In this document: piece after piece, positions 20,332-30,407 of the stretch
Layout: every line of letters begins with the position of its first letter
Position numbering within the stretch: the stretch's first letter is position 1
Assembly: GCA_943788895.1 (NCBI GenBank)
Contig: CALSRZ010000005.1
Span: 372,001 to 436,000 of the forward strand
DNA length: 64,000 bases
Direction: 5' to 3'
Source of the DNA: an uncultured Pseudomonadales bacterium
Lineage (GTDB): Bacteria > Pseudomonadota > Gammaproteobacteria > Pseudomonadales > Porticoccaceae
Translations under genes and position numbers: made by a program
Notes under the pieces: generated by a model
What the model saw: only the letters and a program-made list of their open reading frames with translations
What the model was told of the DNA's origin: nothing
Database searches by the model: none

Positions 20332-22585
20332 ATGAACGATATCGTAACCTTTAATGACCAGGGCGTAGAGAGCAGGCCTCTCAGCGACTATGCCGAGCAG
20401 GCCTATCTGGATTACTCCATGTACGTCATCCTCGACCGCGCACTGCCGCATATTGGCGATGGCCTCAAGCCGGTGCAGCGACGCATTGTCTATGCCATGA
20501 GTGAGCTGGGCTTAAAAGCCAGCGCCAAATACAAAAAGTCAGCGCGAACCGTGGGCGATGTGATCGGTAAATTTCACCCCCATGGTGACAGTGCCGCCTA
20601 TGAAGCCATGGTGTTGATGGCGCAGCCATTCTCCTACCGCTATCCGCTGGTCGATGGCCAGGGTAACTGGGGTTCAGCGGATGATCCAAAATCCTTCGCG
20701 GCCATGCGTTACACCGAATCCAAGCTCTCCAAATACGCAGATGTGCTGCTCTCAGAGCTGGGTCAGGGTACTGCCAACTGGCGCCCCAACTTTGATGCCA
20801 CCATGGAAGAGCCGGAAATTCTGCCAGCCCGGGTACCCAATGTGCTGCTTAACGGCACTACTGGTATTGCCGTGGGTATGGCGACGGATATTCCGCCGCA
20901 CAATCTCAATGAGGTAGTCAGCGCCTGTCTGCATCTGCTGGATAGCCCCAAGGCGACAATTCCGGAGCTGATGGAATTTATTAAAGCGCCGGATTTCGCC
21001 ACAGAAGCGGAAATTATTACCAGCCAGGCGGATATTCTAAATACCTATGAGACCGGTCGTGGCTCGGTAAAGATGCGTGCGATCTGGAATAAGGAAGACG
21101 GCGATATTATTGTTACCGCTCTGCCATTCCAGGCTTCGGGCTCCAAGATTCTGGAACAGATTGCCGCGCAGATGCGCAATAAAAAATTACCCATGGTTGA
21201 GGACTTGCGTGATGAGTCTGACCATGAGAATCCAACCCGTCTGGTGATAACACCGCGTTCCAATCGCGTTGATATAGACGCGTTGATGGATCATCTGTTT
21301 GCGATCCACTGATCTCGAGCGCAGCTACCGCATCAATATGAATATTATTGGTATCGATGGCCGTCCCTCGGTGATGAATCTGCGTCAGATTCTAAAAGAG
21401 TGGTTGAGCTTCCGTATCGATGTCACTCGCCGTCGTCTCGACTACAGATTGCAGAAAGTCGATAAGCGTCTGCACCTGTTGGATGGTTTGTTAATCGCGT
21501 TTTTGAATATCGATGAAGTGATTCATATTATCCGTACCGAGGATGAGCCCAAGCCGGCATTGATTGCCCGCTTTGGTCTTTCCGATACGCAGGCGGAATA
21601 TATTCTCGATACCAAGCTACGTCAGTTGGCGCGACTGGAAGAGTTTAAGATTCGCAGCGAGCAGGATGAGTTAGCCAAAGAAAAAGCTGAGTTGGAGCTG
21701 CTGTTAGGTTCCGATGCGCGACTTAAGACGCTGGTTAAGAAAGAGCTTAAAGCCACTGCTGAAGAATATGGTGACGATCGTCGTTCGCCGTTAAAAGAGC
21801 GCGGTGAAGCCCAGGCCTTTAATGAGAAAGATCTGCTTACCGCTGAGCCGATTACTGCGGTGCTGTCCGATAAGGGTTGGTTGCGTGCGGCTAAGGGTCA
21901 TGAGATTGATCCGACAACCCTAAATTATAAATCCGGTGATAAGTTCCTCTCTGCAGCCCGTGGGCGCAGTAATCAGAATCTATTCTTGCAGGACAGCGGC
22001 GGGCGTTTTTACGCGCTGGCCGGTCATACTCTGCCATCGGCTCGAGGTCAGGGCGAGCCGGCAACTGGTCGCCTAAATATAACCTCTGGGGCATTGTTTA
22101 CTGATGTGTTGATGGGTGCAGATGACCAGAAGGTGCTGTTGGGTACTGATGCGGGTTATGGCTTTGTCGGTAAGATTGGCGATCTGTTCACCAAGAATAA
22201 GGCCGGTAAGGCGGTGGTCTCTATTCCCAAGGGTGGCAGAATCCTGAGTCCTAAAATGGTTAGTGATACCAATGCGCTGATTGCTGCGGTTAGTAATGAG
22301 GGGCGTCTGTTGGTCTTCCCGATTTCCGAGTTGCCTGAGCTGGCGCGGGGTAAGGGTAATAAGATTATTAATATTCCCGGTTCGCGGTTGCAGGCTCGTG
22401 AGGAGTTTGTGATTGACTATGGGGTTATTTCTGAGGGCGACTCTCTGGTTGTTCACTCTGGTAAGCGTTATCTGGTGATGAAGGCTAAAGATCTTGAGCA
22501 CTATCGTGGTGAGCGTGGCCGTCGTGGGCATAAGTTGCCGCGGGGGTTCCAGAAGGTGGATAAGTTGGAGGTGGAGGGCAGCTAG
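20332..22585 (+). CDS. parC: DNA topoisomerase IV subunit A (one frame break)
   Basis: DNA cleavage and rejoining subunit of topoisomerase IV. The winged-helix/tower part, from [20 protein letters not shown], includes the catalytic Tyr in [13 protein letters not shown] quinolone-determining region reads [12 protein letters not shown], with the drug-sensitive Ser and Glu. The frame shifts near 21306 (ATCCACTG, one extra C or A) at [20 protein letters not shown]. The C-terminal beta-pinwheel ([41 protein letters not shown]) follows to the 22585 stop, about 750 aa. The start at 20332 has a good AGGAAAG ribosome site and lies about 45 nt after parE. Confidence 0.93.
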
Positions 22586-22634
22586 CTCTCTGCTTTTCTG
22601 GCTTTGTTGACCGTTCTGCTCGAGCGGAGCGGTC

Positions 22635-22790
22635 GCGAAGTCGCCGATAATACTGTGATCGATTCCATGGTCGTTCACATTTCCTAAGCTGCGGTAACTC
22701 GCTGGCGCTCAAACAGATCCTCGCTTTTAACGGAAATGCGAACGACCATAAGCGGAATCTGACTGATCACAGTGTTATCGGCGACTTCGC
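22635..22790. repeat. Long imperfect inverted repeat (MITE-like, ~156 bp)
   Basis: The left arm 22635-22684 (starting GCGAAGTCGCCGATAATACT) is nearly the reverse complement of the right arm 22732-22790 (ending GTGTTATCGGCGACTTCGC). Both arms share GTCGCCGATAA, TGTGATC and the GGAAATG-GAACGACCAT block, and the right arm is about 9 nt longer. A 47-nt loop separates them. It lies 50 nt past parC in a stretch with no gene. The symmetry could act as a folded RNA, a terminator-like structure or a small transposable element. No transposase is present. Confidence 0.75.
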
Positions 22791-22813
22791 TTGGAGTTAT
22801 CGGAGTACATCTT

Positions 22814-22893
22814 CCCGTCATACTGGCGAAGGCCAGTATCTCTTGGGCTCGCAGTGTAATTCAACAGGTCCCAGCCTTCGCTGGGATGACGGG
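22814..22893. repeat. REP-like palindromic unit, copy 1
   Basis: An 80-bp unit with palindromic ends, CCCGTCATACTGGCGAAGGC on the left and CCTTCGCTGGGATGACGGG on the right. This is the GTCATCCCAGCGAAGGCTGGGA class of repeat seen in many proteobacterial intergenic spaces. It shares its core (CAG-GTAATTC-A-AGGTCC-AGCCTTCGCTGGGA) with the second copy at 22937. Short frames called through it are not genes. Confidence 0.8.
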
Positions 22894-22936
22894 AGTTTCT
22901 TTCTCCCTCCGTTCTGTCGGGAGGACAGCGGTTTCT

Positions 22937-23014
22937 CCCGTCATACTGGCGTAGGCCAGTACCTTTTTAATTTACAGCGTAATTCTATAGGTCCTAGCCT
23001 TCGCTGGGACGACG
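22937..23014. repeat. REP-like palindromic unit, copy 2
   Basis: The second copy of the unit at 22814, in the same orientation and offset by 123 bp, with about ten substitutions and a decayed right end (GGGACGACGTTC). Between the copies lies a 43-bp spacer, CTCCCTCCG-type sequence. It stands 109 nt before the mscS start; the whole block 22586-23123 otherwise shows no coding signal. Confidence 0.78.
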
Positions 23015-23123
23015 TTCATACACTTTTCGAAAAACCCTATTCTCTGTACTACCCTTAAATGAGGTCAATTGAATGCGCTCCGCAAAAAGGAGGGCAACCT
23101 TTACAAAAAATAAGGAAGTCAAA

Positions 23124-23948
23124 ATGGAAGAGAATCTTGAGCTTATACAGGAATTAGTTGTTCTTTACGGGGTGAAAATATTAATGGCGTTGGTGATCTT
23201 TATTGTCGGTAAATGGATCGTCAAAAAGCTCTCCAATGTAGTAGAAAAGTTAATGCAGAAAAATGAAGTGGATCCGGCGATCCGCAATTTTGCCGGAAGT
23301 ATTATCTATTACACACTGCTGGTCTTTGTGTGTATTGCGGCACTTGGTCAGCTGGGTATTCAGACCGCCTCTTTTGTCGCCATTGTCGGTGCCGCTGGTC
23401 TGGCGGTTGGCTTGGCATTGCAGGGTTCGCTGTCGAATTTTGCGGCGGGGGTTCTGTTGCTGATTTTCCGTCCTTTCAAAGTTGGTGATTTTGTCGAGAT
23501 TGCTGGCACCTCTGGGGTTATTCAAAGTATCCAGATTTTCACTACCGAGTTAAATACACCGGACAATAAGAAAGTTATCGTCCCCAATGGCGGTGTTATC
23601 AGCGGCAATATAGTTAACTATTCAGCCAATGATACCCGGCGTGTGGATCTGGTTTTTGGCATTGGCTACAGCGATGATATAGACAGTGCGCGGAAAGTGA
23701 TCGAGGGTATTTTAAAAGCCGATAAGCGTGTATTGGAAATTCCTGCCGCCACGGTTGCGGTGGTTGAGTTGGCTGATAGCAGTGTTAATTTTGTCTGCCG
23801 TCCCTGGGTGAATACCGCCGATTACTGGGATGTTTATTTTGATCTGACCGAGGCAGTGAAAAAGGCCTTTGATAACAGTGGGATTTCGATTCCATTCCCT
23901 CAGCAGGATGTACATATGCATCAGGTTGAAAGCGCTGCTTACGTATAA
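23124..23948 (+). CDS. mscS: Small-conductance mechanosensitive channel MscS
   Basis: Homoheptameric inner-membrane channel that opens under membrane tension to release osmolytes. The 274-aa product (286 in E. coli) has transmembrane helices at about residues 15-35 and 55-80 and the pore-lining TM3 (AIVGAAGLAVGLALQGSLSN, with the Gly/Ala-rich kinked helix). The beta domain (RPFKVGDFVEIAGTSGVIQ) and the C-terminal alpha/beta vestibule follow. ATG 23124 with AAGGAAG upstream is preferred to 23073. An uncharacterised small membrane protein gene follows 34 nt downstream. Confidence 0.93.
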   Translation: MEENLELIQELVVLYGVKILMALVIFIVGKWIVKKLSNVVEKLMQKNEVDPAIRNFAGSIIYYTLLVFVCIAALGQLGIQTASFVAIVGAAGLAVGLALQGSLSNFAAGVLLLIFRPFKVGDFVEIAGTSGVIQSIQIFTTELNTPDNKKVIVPNGGVISGNIVNYSANDTRRVDLVFGIGYSDDIDSARKVIEGILKADKRVLEIPAATVAVVELADSSVNFVCRPWVNTADYWDVYFDLTEAVKKAFDNSGISIPFPQQDVHMHQVESAAYV

Positions 23949-23982
23949 GCTTTCAATTTTCTTTAACTAAAAGGAGAAATGT

Positions 23983-24237
23983 ATGGGTTTTATTTCTTGG
24001 ATTATATTGGGACTGATCGCCGGTATTTTGGCGAAATATATTATGCCGGGCAAAGATAGTGGCGGATTGGTTATCACCGCATTGCTGGGTATAGCCGGTG
24101 CTTTTGTCGGCGGTTGGCTGGGGTCTTTTATCGGTATTGGCACAACCGGCGAGTTTAGTTTTGCCAGTCTGATAACGGCGGTTGTCGGTGCGCTGGTATT
24201 GTTATTTCTCTACCGGTCGTTTAAAGATAAAGCGTAG
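23983..24237 (+). CDS. GlsB/YeaQ/YmgE family membrane protein
   Basis: An 84-aa very hydrophobic protein with three membrane helices and the family pattern: MGFISWIILGLIAGILAKYI, then MPGKDSGGLVITALLGIAGA, then a glycine-rich stretch and LVLLFLYRSFKDKA. Members are called transglycosylase-associated but have no shown enzymatic activity and are often stress induced. A strong ribosome site (AAGGAGAAATG) precedes ATG 23983. It lies 34 nt after mscS, so the two are probably co-transcribed, which fits envelope stress. Confidence 0.9.
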   Translation: MGFISWIILGLIAGILAKYIMPGKDSGGLVITALLGIAGAFVGGWLGSFIGIGTTGEFSFASLITAVVGALVLLFLYRSFKDKA

Positions 24238-24257
24238 AAAATAGAGCGTACAAAGAG

Positions 24258-24283
24258 CTGTCGCTGGTATTAGCCAGCGACAG
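24258..24283. terminator. Hairpin between convergent genes
   Basis: A perfect 10-bp inverted repeat (CTGTCGCTGG and CCAGCGACAG) with a 6-nt loop sits between the convergent GlsB-family gene and ctpA. The T-rich tail is weak on the plus strand (GTTCTTAAAG) and weak on the minus strand (CTCTTTG), so this is likely a bidirectional terminator of moderate strength. Confidence 0.6.
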
Positions 24284-24287
24284 GTTC

Positions 24288-25577
24288 TTAAAGTTTCTTG
24301 CTCAATAACTGAAAGCCTTTAAGTACATTGAGTGCTTCATAGAGCTGATTGTCATCGGTAATATCTTCTTCAGGTTCGACAGGGCTATCATCCCCTTCAC
24401 TGGCCTGCTCCAAATGTCCTTCCAAATCTTCCTCACGGACTCTGTCACGCAGTTGATAGCGACGAATCTCCGCGGGTTCGACAATAATATCTGGAACAAT
24501 TCCCTCCGCCTGAATAGACCGGCCACTGGGGGTGAAGTAGCGCGCGGTGGTGAGCTTAACTGCGCGGCCATCGCCGAGGGGGATTACTGTCTGAACCGAG
24601 CCTTTACCGAAACTCTGGGTGCCGATAATTGCAGCCCGCTGATGGTCTTGAAGCGCCCCAGCGACAATCTCTGAGGCCGATGCGCTGCCGCCATTAATCA
24701 GCACTACTATGGGAATTCCTTCAAGAAGATCGCCGCTGGTCGCCTGATAGGTGCTGTTGGAGCTGGGTAGGCGGCCCTCGGTGTAGACAACGGTGCCGCC
24801 GTCTAATACTGCGTCGGAGATTTCTACAGATGCTGGTACCAGGCCACCGGGATTATTGCGCAGATCAATAATCACTCCTTTCAGCTCAGTCTCCTGCTGT
24901 TTCAGATCGAGCAGTTCTTTTTTAAAGTCATCCCCAGAGCTAGTTTGAAATTGCGAGATGCGCACATAGCCATAACCCGGCTCGAGGATTCGGCTGCGCA
25001 CCGAACTGACCTGGATAATATCCCTGATAATAGTAAATTCAATCGGCACCTCTTGATCATTGCGCAGCACGGTAAGGTCGATACTGGTGCCCTTTTCGCC
25101 GCGCAGTTTGTCGATGGCTTTTTGCAGTGCCATACCGCGAACCGGAGCGCCATCCACTTCAACAATTAAATCTCCGGCTTTAATGCCAGCCTTTGCCGCA
25201 GGTGTGTCGTCGATAGGCGAGATGATTTTGATCATGCCGCGCTCTGCACCCACCACCATACCCAAGCCGCCATATTCGCCAGTCGCGGATTCCTGAAGTT
25301 CGTCGTAGTCCGATTCGTTTAGATAGGCCGAGTGGGGGTCGAGCTCTAGCAATAGGCCGGCGATAGCATTTTCCAGCAGCTCGGTATCTTTAACTTCTTC
25401 AACATAGCCGCGGCGAATCTGTTCGAATACCTGAGTAAAAATACGCAGCTCACGCAGGGGCAGTTGCTCTTCTGGCGGTGATTTTTCAGCACTGTTATTG
25501 TCGTTCGCTAGAGTCTGTGTGGAGAGGCTAAAACTGACTAGAAGAGCGGCAGTGAGTGACAGGTAATTTTTCAGCAT
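24288..25577 (-). CDS. ctpA: C-terminal processing periplasmic protease (S41)
   Basis: Serine/lysine protease of the periplasm that degrades cell-wall hydrolases and other substrates. The 429-aa product has a signal peptide (LKNYLSLTAALLVSFSLSTQ), a PDZ domain (GGLGMVVGAERGMIKIISPI) and the S41 core. The catalytic Ser is in GGSASASEIVAGAL and the Lys in GTQSFGKGSVQ. The ATG at 25577 is chosen because the signal peptide begins there; the frame is open to 25628. It lies 32 nt after the envC stop. The order gpmI-envC-ctpA on one strand matches the Pseudomonas arrangement and suggests a cell-wall operon. Confidence 0.93.
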   Translation of the reverse strand: MLKNYLSLTAALLVSFSLSTQTLANDNNSAEKSPPEEQLPLRELRIFTQVFEQIRRGYVEEVKDTELLENAIAGLLLELDPHSAYLNESDYDELQESATGEYGGLGMVVGAERGMIKIISPIDDTPAAKAGIKAGDLIVEVDGAPVRGMALQKAIDKLRGEKGTSIDLTVLRNDQEVPIEFTIIRDIIQVSSVRSRILEPGYGYVRISQFQTSSGDDFKKELLDLKQQETELKGVIIDLRNNPGGLVPASVEISDAVLDGGTVVYTEGRLPSSNSTYQATSGDLLEGIPIVVLINGGSASASEIVAGALQDHQRAAIIGTQSFGKGSVQTVIPLGDGRAVKLTTARYFTPSGRSIQAEGIVPDIIVEPAEIRRYQLRDRVREEDLEGHLEQASEGDDSPVEPEEDITDDNQLYEALNVLKGFQLLSKKL

Positions 25578-25609
25578 AGACGGTTTCCCTTGACGCGTTA
25601 GATGGCGCG

Positions 25610-26775
25610 TTAACGCTTGCCCAACCATATTTTAGGATCTGCCGGTTGGCCTTGTTTGCGAATTTCGAAATACAGAGCGGGCTTGTCCAAGCCGCCGCTA
25701 TCCCCCGCACGAGCGATGGTTTCATTGCTTAGTACCCAGTCGCCAGTATCTTTTAATAGCTCTTCATTGTGCGCGTAAAGGGTCATATAACCATCGCCAT
25801 GGTTAAGAATAATTAATAGCCCAAAACCGCGCAGATAGTTGGAAAAAATCACATGGCCATCGTGCACGGCATTTACCGACTGTCCGGATTTGGCGCCAAT
25901 CATCCAGCCTTCCCAGCGCAGGGATCCGCTGCGCTGGCTGCCATAGCTATGGGCAACACGGCCTTTTAACGGCCACTGCAAGAGGCCTTTTTGCGAGACA
26001 AATGTCTGCTGGCCGGGAGGTGCGGTCAATGGCATATCACTGACCGCAACCTCTACAGTATTTAGCAGTTCTTCGAGTTCGGCGCGCTCTGCGATTAATT
26101 TATTGAGTTTTGCTGTGTCGCTTTGCAGCGAGACATTTAATTTTTCCAACGCTTTTGAGCGACGCTTGCCGATCAGTAAAAATTGTTCCTGATCCTGGAC
26201 CAATTCTTTTTTAGCGCTGTCCAGCAAGAGTTTTTGCTGGGTGACTTCGGTCATCAGTGCGGAGAGTTTTTCAACATCGGCAATATAGGTTTCAATTTTT
26301 TTATTGCGCGCCTCGAGAAAATAACTGTAGTACTTAAACAGTCGTGACAATTGCTGAGGGTCTTCCTGATTTAAGAGTAATTTTATCGGTTCCTGATCGC
26401 CGAGTTTATAGGCAGCGGCAAGGTGCTCGCTGATAGCGGCGTTTTGGTTTTTAATATTTTTTTCCAGATCGCGCTGTTGTATTTCGAGGGAATATAATTT
26501 GTTGCGGCGGCTATTAATTTTTGTATTTAACTGACGAATACTCCTGCCGAGTTTTTGCCGCTTCAAGCTCAACTTTTTTAAGTTCATTAACCAGATTATT
26601 TTTTTCTCGATTGCGTTTTTCCAAGCGCTTTTCGAGACTGCTGATAGAGCGTTTTAAATTATCGAGTTTTTGTTTGTCTGAATCGGGGGCTGAATGGGCG
26701 ATGAAATGAAGCTGGAAAAAATCAGCAATAAAACCGAGCTGATCGCTACCTGTTTTATTGCCGATAATTTTTTCA
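25610..26775 (-). CDS. envC: EnvC-type murein hydrolase activator (two frame breaks)
   Basis: Periplasmic activator of the amidases AmiA/AmiB at the division septum. The ATG at 26775 (MKKLSAIKQVAISSVLLLIF) gives a signal peptide. The frame then breaks in a T6 run near 26718 (one base missing) and again near 26542 (one extra base in GGCAGGAG). A long coiled coil (KRLEKRNREKNNLVNELKK, and repeats to residue 230) precedes the LytM/M23 domain. Here the metal ligands are replaced (LRWEGWMIGA, YAHNEE, LYFEIRK), so it is non-catalytic as in EnvC. It is about 380 aa when corrected and 46 nt after gpmI. Confidence 0.87.
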
Positions 26776-26821
26776 TCGCTTATCTCTTATGCCTGATTTG
26801 CATTAGTGGCTATTTCATAGG

Positions 26822-28373
26822 TTAGCTGGCGTTGCTAACCAGAGATCGACCCGTCATTTCTTCAGGCTGCTCAAGATCCATCAGTGCCAGCATGGTTGGC
26901 GCTATATCCGCCAGAGAGCCATCGCTATCCAGAGACAGTTGGCGATCGCCAACATAGACCAGTGGCACAGGCAGAGTGGTGTGCTGCGTGTGGGGCTGGT
27001 TATTGGCTTCGTCGAACATCTCTTCAACATTGCCGTGGTCAGCAGTAATAAGAATTTCACCGCCGGCTTTTTCGGTGGCGGCAATCACTCGCTCAAGACA
27101 CCAGTCGATAGTCTCAACCGCTTTGATAGAGGCTTCGTAACTGCCGGTGTGACCAACCTGATCGCAGTTGGCGTAGTTGCAGATAATCGTATCGAATTTA
27201 TTTGCAGCCTATGGCCTCGACCAGTTTTTCGGTGACCTGGCGAGCGCTCATTTCAGGGACGGTGTCGTAAGTGGCAACATCTGGCGATGGGATCAGAATA
27301 CGCTCTTCACCTTCGTAGAGAGACTCTTTGCCGCCGCTAAAGAAGAATGTCACATGGGCATATTTTTCAGTCTCGGCAATACGCAGCTGCTTTTTACCCT
27401 GCATGGACAGATAGTCGCCCATTGAGTTGACCAGTGCGATCGGTGGGTAGGCGCAGGGAACATCCAGATTAGACTGATATTCCGTGGTCATAACAAAGGT
27501 TGAAAGCGCCGGTACCACACTGCGCTCAAAACCATCAAAGACTTCGTCGGTCAGGGCATGAGCCAACTCGCGAGCACGGTCGGGGCGGAAGTTCATAAAG
27601 ATAACTGCATCGCCATCTTCCATACGCACCGGCGCTTCGCCTTCTCCGCAGATGGTTGTCGCATGAACAAACTCATCATTTTCATCGCGCTCATAAGCAT
27701 TGTTTAATGCCGAGATAGCATCTGTTGCTGTATAGGGTGCATCGCCAGCCGTAATCAGATCATAGGCTTCTGCTACGCGATCCCAGCGGTTATCGCGATC
27801 CAGTGAGTAGAAACGTCCACAGACAGTGGCTATTTTGCCAACGCCAAGTTTCTCAAAAACCGCCTGGGTTTTTTCCAGTGAAGGTTGCGCGCTGCGCGGT
27901 GGGCAGTCGCGACCATCGAGAAATGCATGCAGATAGATTTTCTCTGCACCGCGCTGGGCGGCCATTTCAATCATCGCATTGATATGGTCTTCGTGGCTGT
28001 GAACACCGCCGGGTGAGAGCAGGCCCATAATATGCACCGCTTTGCCGGCAGACTGCGCCTTATCAATAGCGTCGCAATAAGCGGGATTGGTGAAAAAGTC
28101 ACCGTCGACAATGGCTTTGTTAATGCGAGTAAAATTTTGGTAGACCACACGGCCGGCACCCAATGTCATATGACCCACTTCAGAGTTACCCATCTGGCCT
28201 TCGGGTAATCCAACCGCCATACCGGAGGTGTGAATCAATGTTTTTGGATTGTTATTCCACAGCGATTGCCAGACAGGTGCCTGGGCATTTTTAATCGCAT
28301 TGTGTTTTTCATCATCGCTATATCCAAAGCCGTCGAGGATAAGCAGTACCAGTGGTTTTTTTTGTTCGGTCAT
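26822..28373 (-). CDS. gpmI: 2,3-bisphosphoglycerate-independent phosphoglycerate mutase (one frame break)
   Basis: Interconverts 3- and 2-phosphoglycerate with two Mn2+ ions. The N-terminal alkaline-phosphatase-like domain has [12 protein letters not shown] and the phosphoserine site [16 protein letters not shown]. The insert domain carries [13 protein letters not shown] and [15 protein letters not shown]. The C-terminal [14 protein letters not shown] and [17 protein letters not shown] close the active site. One extra base near 27208 (GGCTGC) breaks the frame; removing it joins VEAI to [20 protein letters not shown]. Total about 516 aa, as in E. coli (514). Heads the gpmI-envC-ctpA unit. Confidence 0.94.
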
Positions 28374-28508
28374 GGGTGCAGTCTGAAGTTAGGAACGATG
28401 GGTAGATTTTAAAGGCAAGTGCCGCAATACGCTACGCCCACAGGCCAATTTACGCCAATGGGAGTGAATTTAGCGATAAATCTTCAACGAATTACCACTT
28501 CCTGACTG

Positions 28509-30386
28509 TTATTGCGTCTCAAGTTCTTCCCAGCGCTGATAACAGTGATTGAGTTGCTGTTGCAGATCGCTGAGATTTTTTTCAACTGCTTCAGTAACCG
28601 AGCGCTCAGACTGATAAAAATCTGCCTGGTTCATCTGCTCGGAAATTTCGCCGATTTCAGTTTCCAGGCGCTCAATTTCTGCCGGTAACATATCCAGCTC
28701 ACGCTGGACTTTGTAGGAGCGTTTTTTAGCACTGGTGGCAGGCTTTTCCTGAGTCTTGGTCGCTGCTTTTTCACTGCTGGCAGTCTCGACCTTGCGCTGA
28801 CGCAGCCAGTCATCATAGCCGCCGATATACTGGTTAATAACCGCATCGCCCTCAAACACCAGCGTGCTGGTGACTACATTGTTGAGGAAGGCGCGGTCGT
28901 GACTGACCAGCAGGATGGTGCCCTTGTAGTCGATCAGCAGCTCTTCGAGCAGATCGAGAGTATCTATATCCAGATCGTTGGTTGGCTCATCAAGTACCAG
29001 AATATTGGATGGCCGAGTAAATAGCTTGGCCAGCAGCAGGCGATTGCGTTCACCGCCGGAAAGCGCACTGACCGGCTGTCGGCAGCGGTCGGGGCTAAAG
29101 AGAAAATCCTGTAAGTAGCTGATAACGTGTCGCGATTTGCCGCCAATTTCGAGCATATCGCGACCACCGGAGACATTGTCCTGAACCGTTTTTGACTCGT
29201 CCAGAGCCGAGCGATACTGATCAAAGTAGGCAATATCAAGATTGGTACCGGTTTTAACTGTACCTGTTTGTGGCTCCAGCTGGCCGAGCAGCAGTTTTAG
29301 CAAGGTGGTTTTGCCGACACCGTTGCGCCCGATCAGGCCGACCTTGTCACCTCGCTGAATCAGGGTTGAGAAGGATTTAACCACCTGCTCACCATCATTA
29401 AATGCAAAGTTAATATTCTCAGCTTCAGCAACTATCTTTCCAGACTTCTGCGCCTGCTGAATATCCATCTTTGCGGTGCCCTGCTGTTTACGGCGGTCGG
29501 CATATTCCCGGCGCATCGATTCCAGCGCTCTAACCCGGCCTTCATTGCGGGTGCGGCGCGCCTTAATACCCTGACGAATCCACACTTCCTCTTGGGAAAG
29601 GCGCTTATCAAACAGGGCATTATGCTTGTCTTCGATCTCCAGCATCTCTTTCTTACGTTGGATATAAGTGGAGTAATTGCAGTTAAATTCGGCGATCTTG
29701 CCGCGATCTATCTCGATAAAGCGAGTTGCCAGGTTATCCATAAAGCGTCGATCGTGACTGATAAACAGCAGCGCGCCCTCCCACTTAAGCAAAAACTGCT
29801 CGACCCATTTAATCGCGTCTATATCTAAATGGTTGGTTGGCTCATCCAGCAACAGCAGGTCTGGTTTACAGACCAGAGCGCGGGCCAGTAGCACCCGACG
29901 CTTATATCCACCGGACAGGCTGGAGATATCCACATCCGGATTTAAATCCATTTTGGTGACAATCGCCTCAACCCGCTGATTGATATCCCAGCCATCGACA
30001 CGCTCAAGTTCAGCCTGACACTCTTCGAGTTCACGCATCACCTTATCGGTAGGGTTGGAACTCAGTTCGAGAATCAGATGGTGGTAACGAGCCGCCAGCT
30101 TTCCCTCGGCACCCAGACCCTCGGCGATAACATCAAATACCGAGCCAACCGCATCATGGGGCACCGACTGTTCCAGTTGGGCAATCTTTACCCCGGCGGC
30201 GCGCTTAAGTACGCCATCGTCGGCAATTACCTGACCGGTAAGAATTTTTAACAGGGTGGATTTTCCCGCGCCATTGCGGCCGATCAGGCAGACCCGCTCG
30301 CCCGGTTCAATAACCAGATTAATATGATCGATTAGCGGTGGCTGGCCATAGCTAAGAAAGATGTCCTGCAGAGTGACAAGTGGCAT
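28509..30386 (-). CDS. uup: ABC-F ATPase, Uup type
   Basis: A soluble ATPase with two ABC domains and no membrane part; Uup-class proteins act on ribosomes or in DNA-repair-linked steps. Both domains are complete: Walker A GRNGAGKSTLLK and GRNGVGKTTLLK, signatures LSGGYKRR and LSGGERNR, Walker B LLLLDEPTNHLD and ILVLDEPTNDLD. The ABC-F linker between domains and a C-terminal coiled coil (about residues 545-625, EIERLETEIGEISEQMNQAD) fit Uup (635 aa in E. coli). It follows the RND-type exporter gene by 21 nt on the same strand. Confidence 0.92.
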   Translation of the reverse strand: MPLVTLQDIFLSYGQPPLIDHINLVIEPGERVCLIGRNGAGKSTLLKILTGQVIADDGVLKRAAGVKIAQLEQSVPHDAVGSVFDVIAEGLGAEGKLAARYHHLILELSSNPTDKVMRELEECQAELERVDGWDINQRVEAIVTKMDLNPDVDISSLSGGYKRRVLLARALVCKPDLLLLDEPTNHLDIDAIKWVEQFLLKWEGALLFISHDRRFMDNLATRFIEIDRGKIAEFNCNYSTYIQRKKEMLEIEDKHNALFDKRLSQEEVWIRQGIKARRTRNEGRVRALESMRREYADRRKQQGTAKMDIQQAQKSGKIVAEAENINFAFNDGEQVVKSFSTLIQRGDKVGLIGRNGVGKTTLLKLLLGQLEPQTGTVKTGTNLDIAYFDQYRSALDESKTVQDNVSGGRDMLEIGGKSRHVISYLQDFLFSPDRCRQPVSALSGGERNRLLLAKLFTRPSNILVLDEPTNDLDIDTLDLLEELLIDYKGTILLVSHDRAFLNNVVTSTLVFEGDAVINQYIGGYDDWLRQRKVETASSEKAATKTQEKPATSAKKRSYKVQRELDMLPAEIERLETEIGEISEQMNQADFYQSERSVTEAVEKNLSDLQQQLNHCYQRWEELETQ

Positions 30387-30407
30387 AGGGTTATAGGTTA
30401 TCCAATA

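Noticed and set aside
22073-22712. Minus-strand 200-aa frame opposite the end of parC
   Set aside because: A shadow of the intact parC C-terminal pinwheel, which has full homology on the plus strand.
22772-23058. Short frames through the REP region
   Set aside because: They read palindromic repeat units (CCTTCGCTGGGATGA) and have no codon signal.
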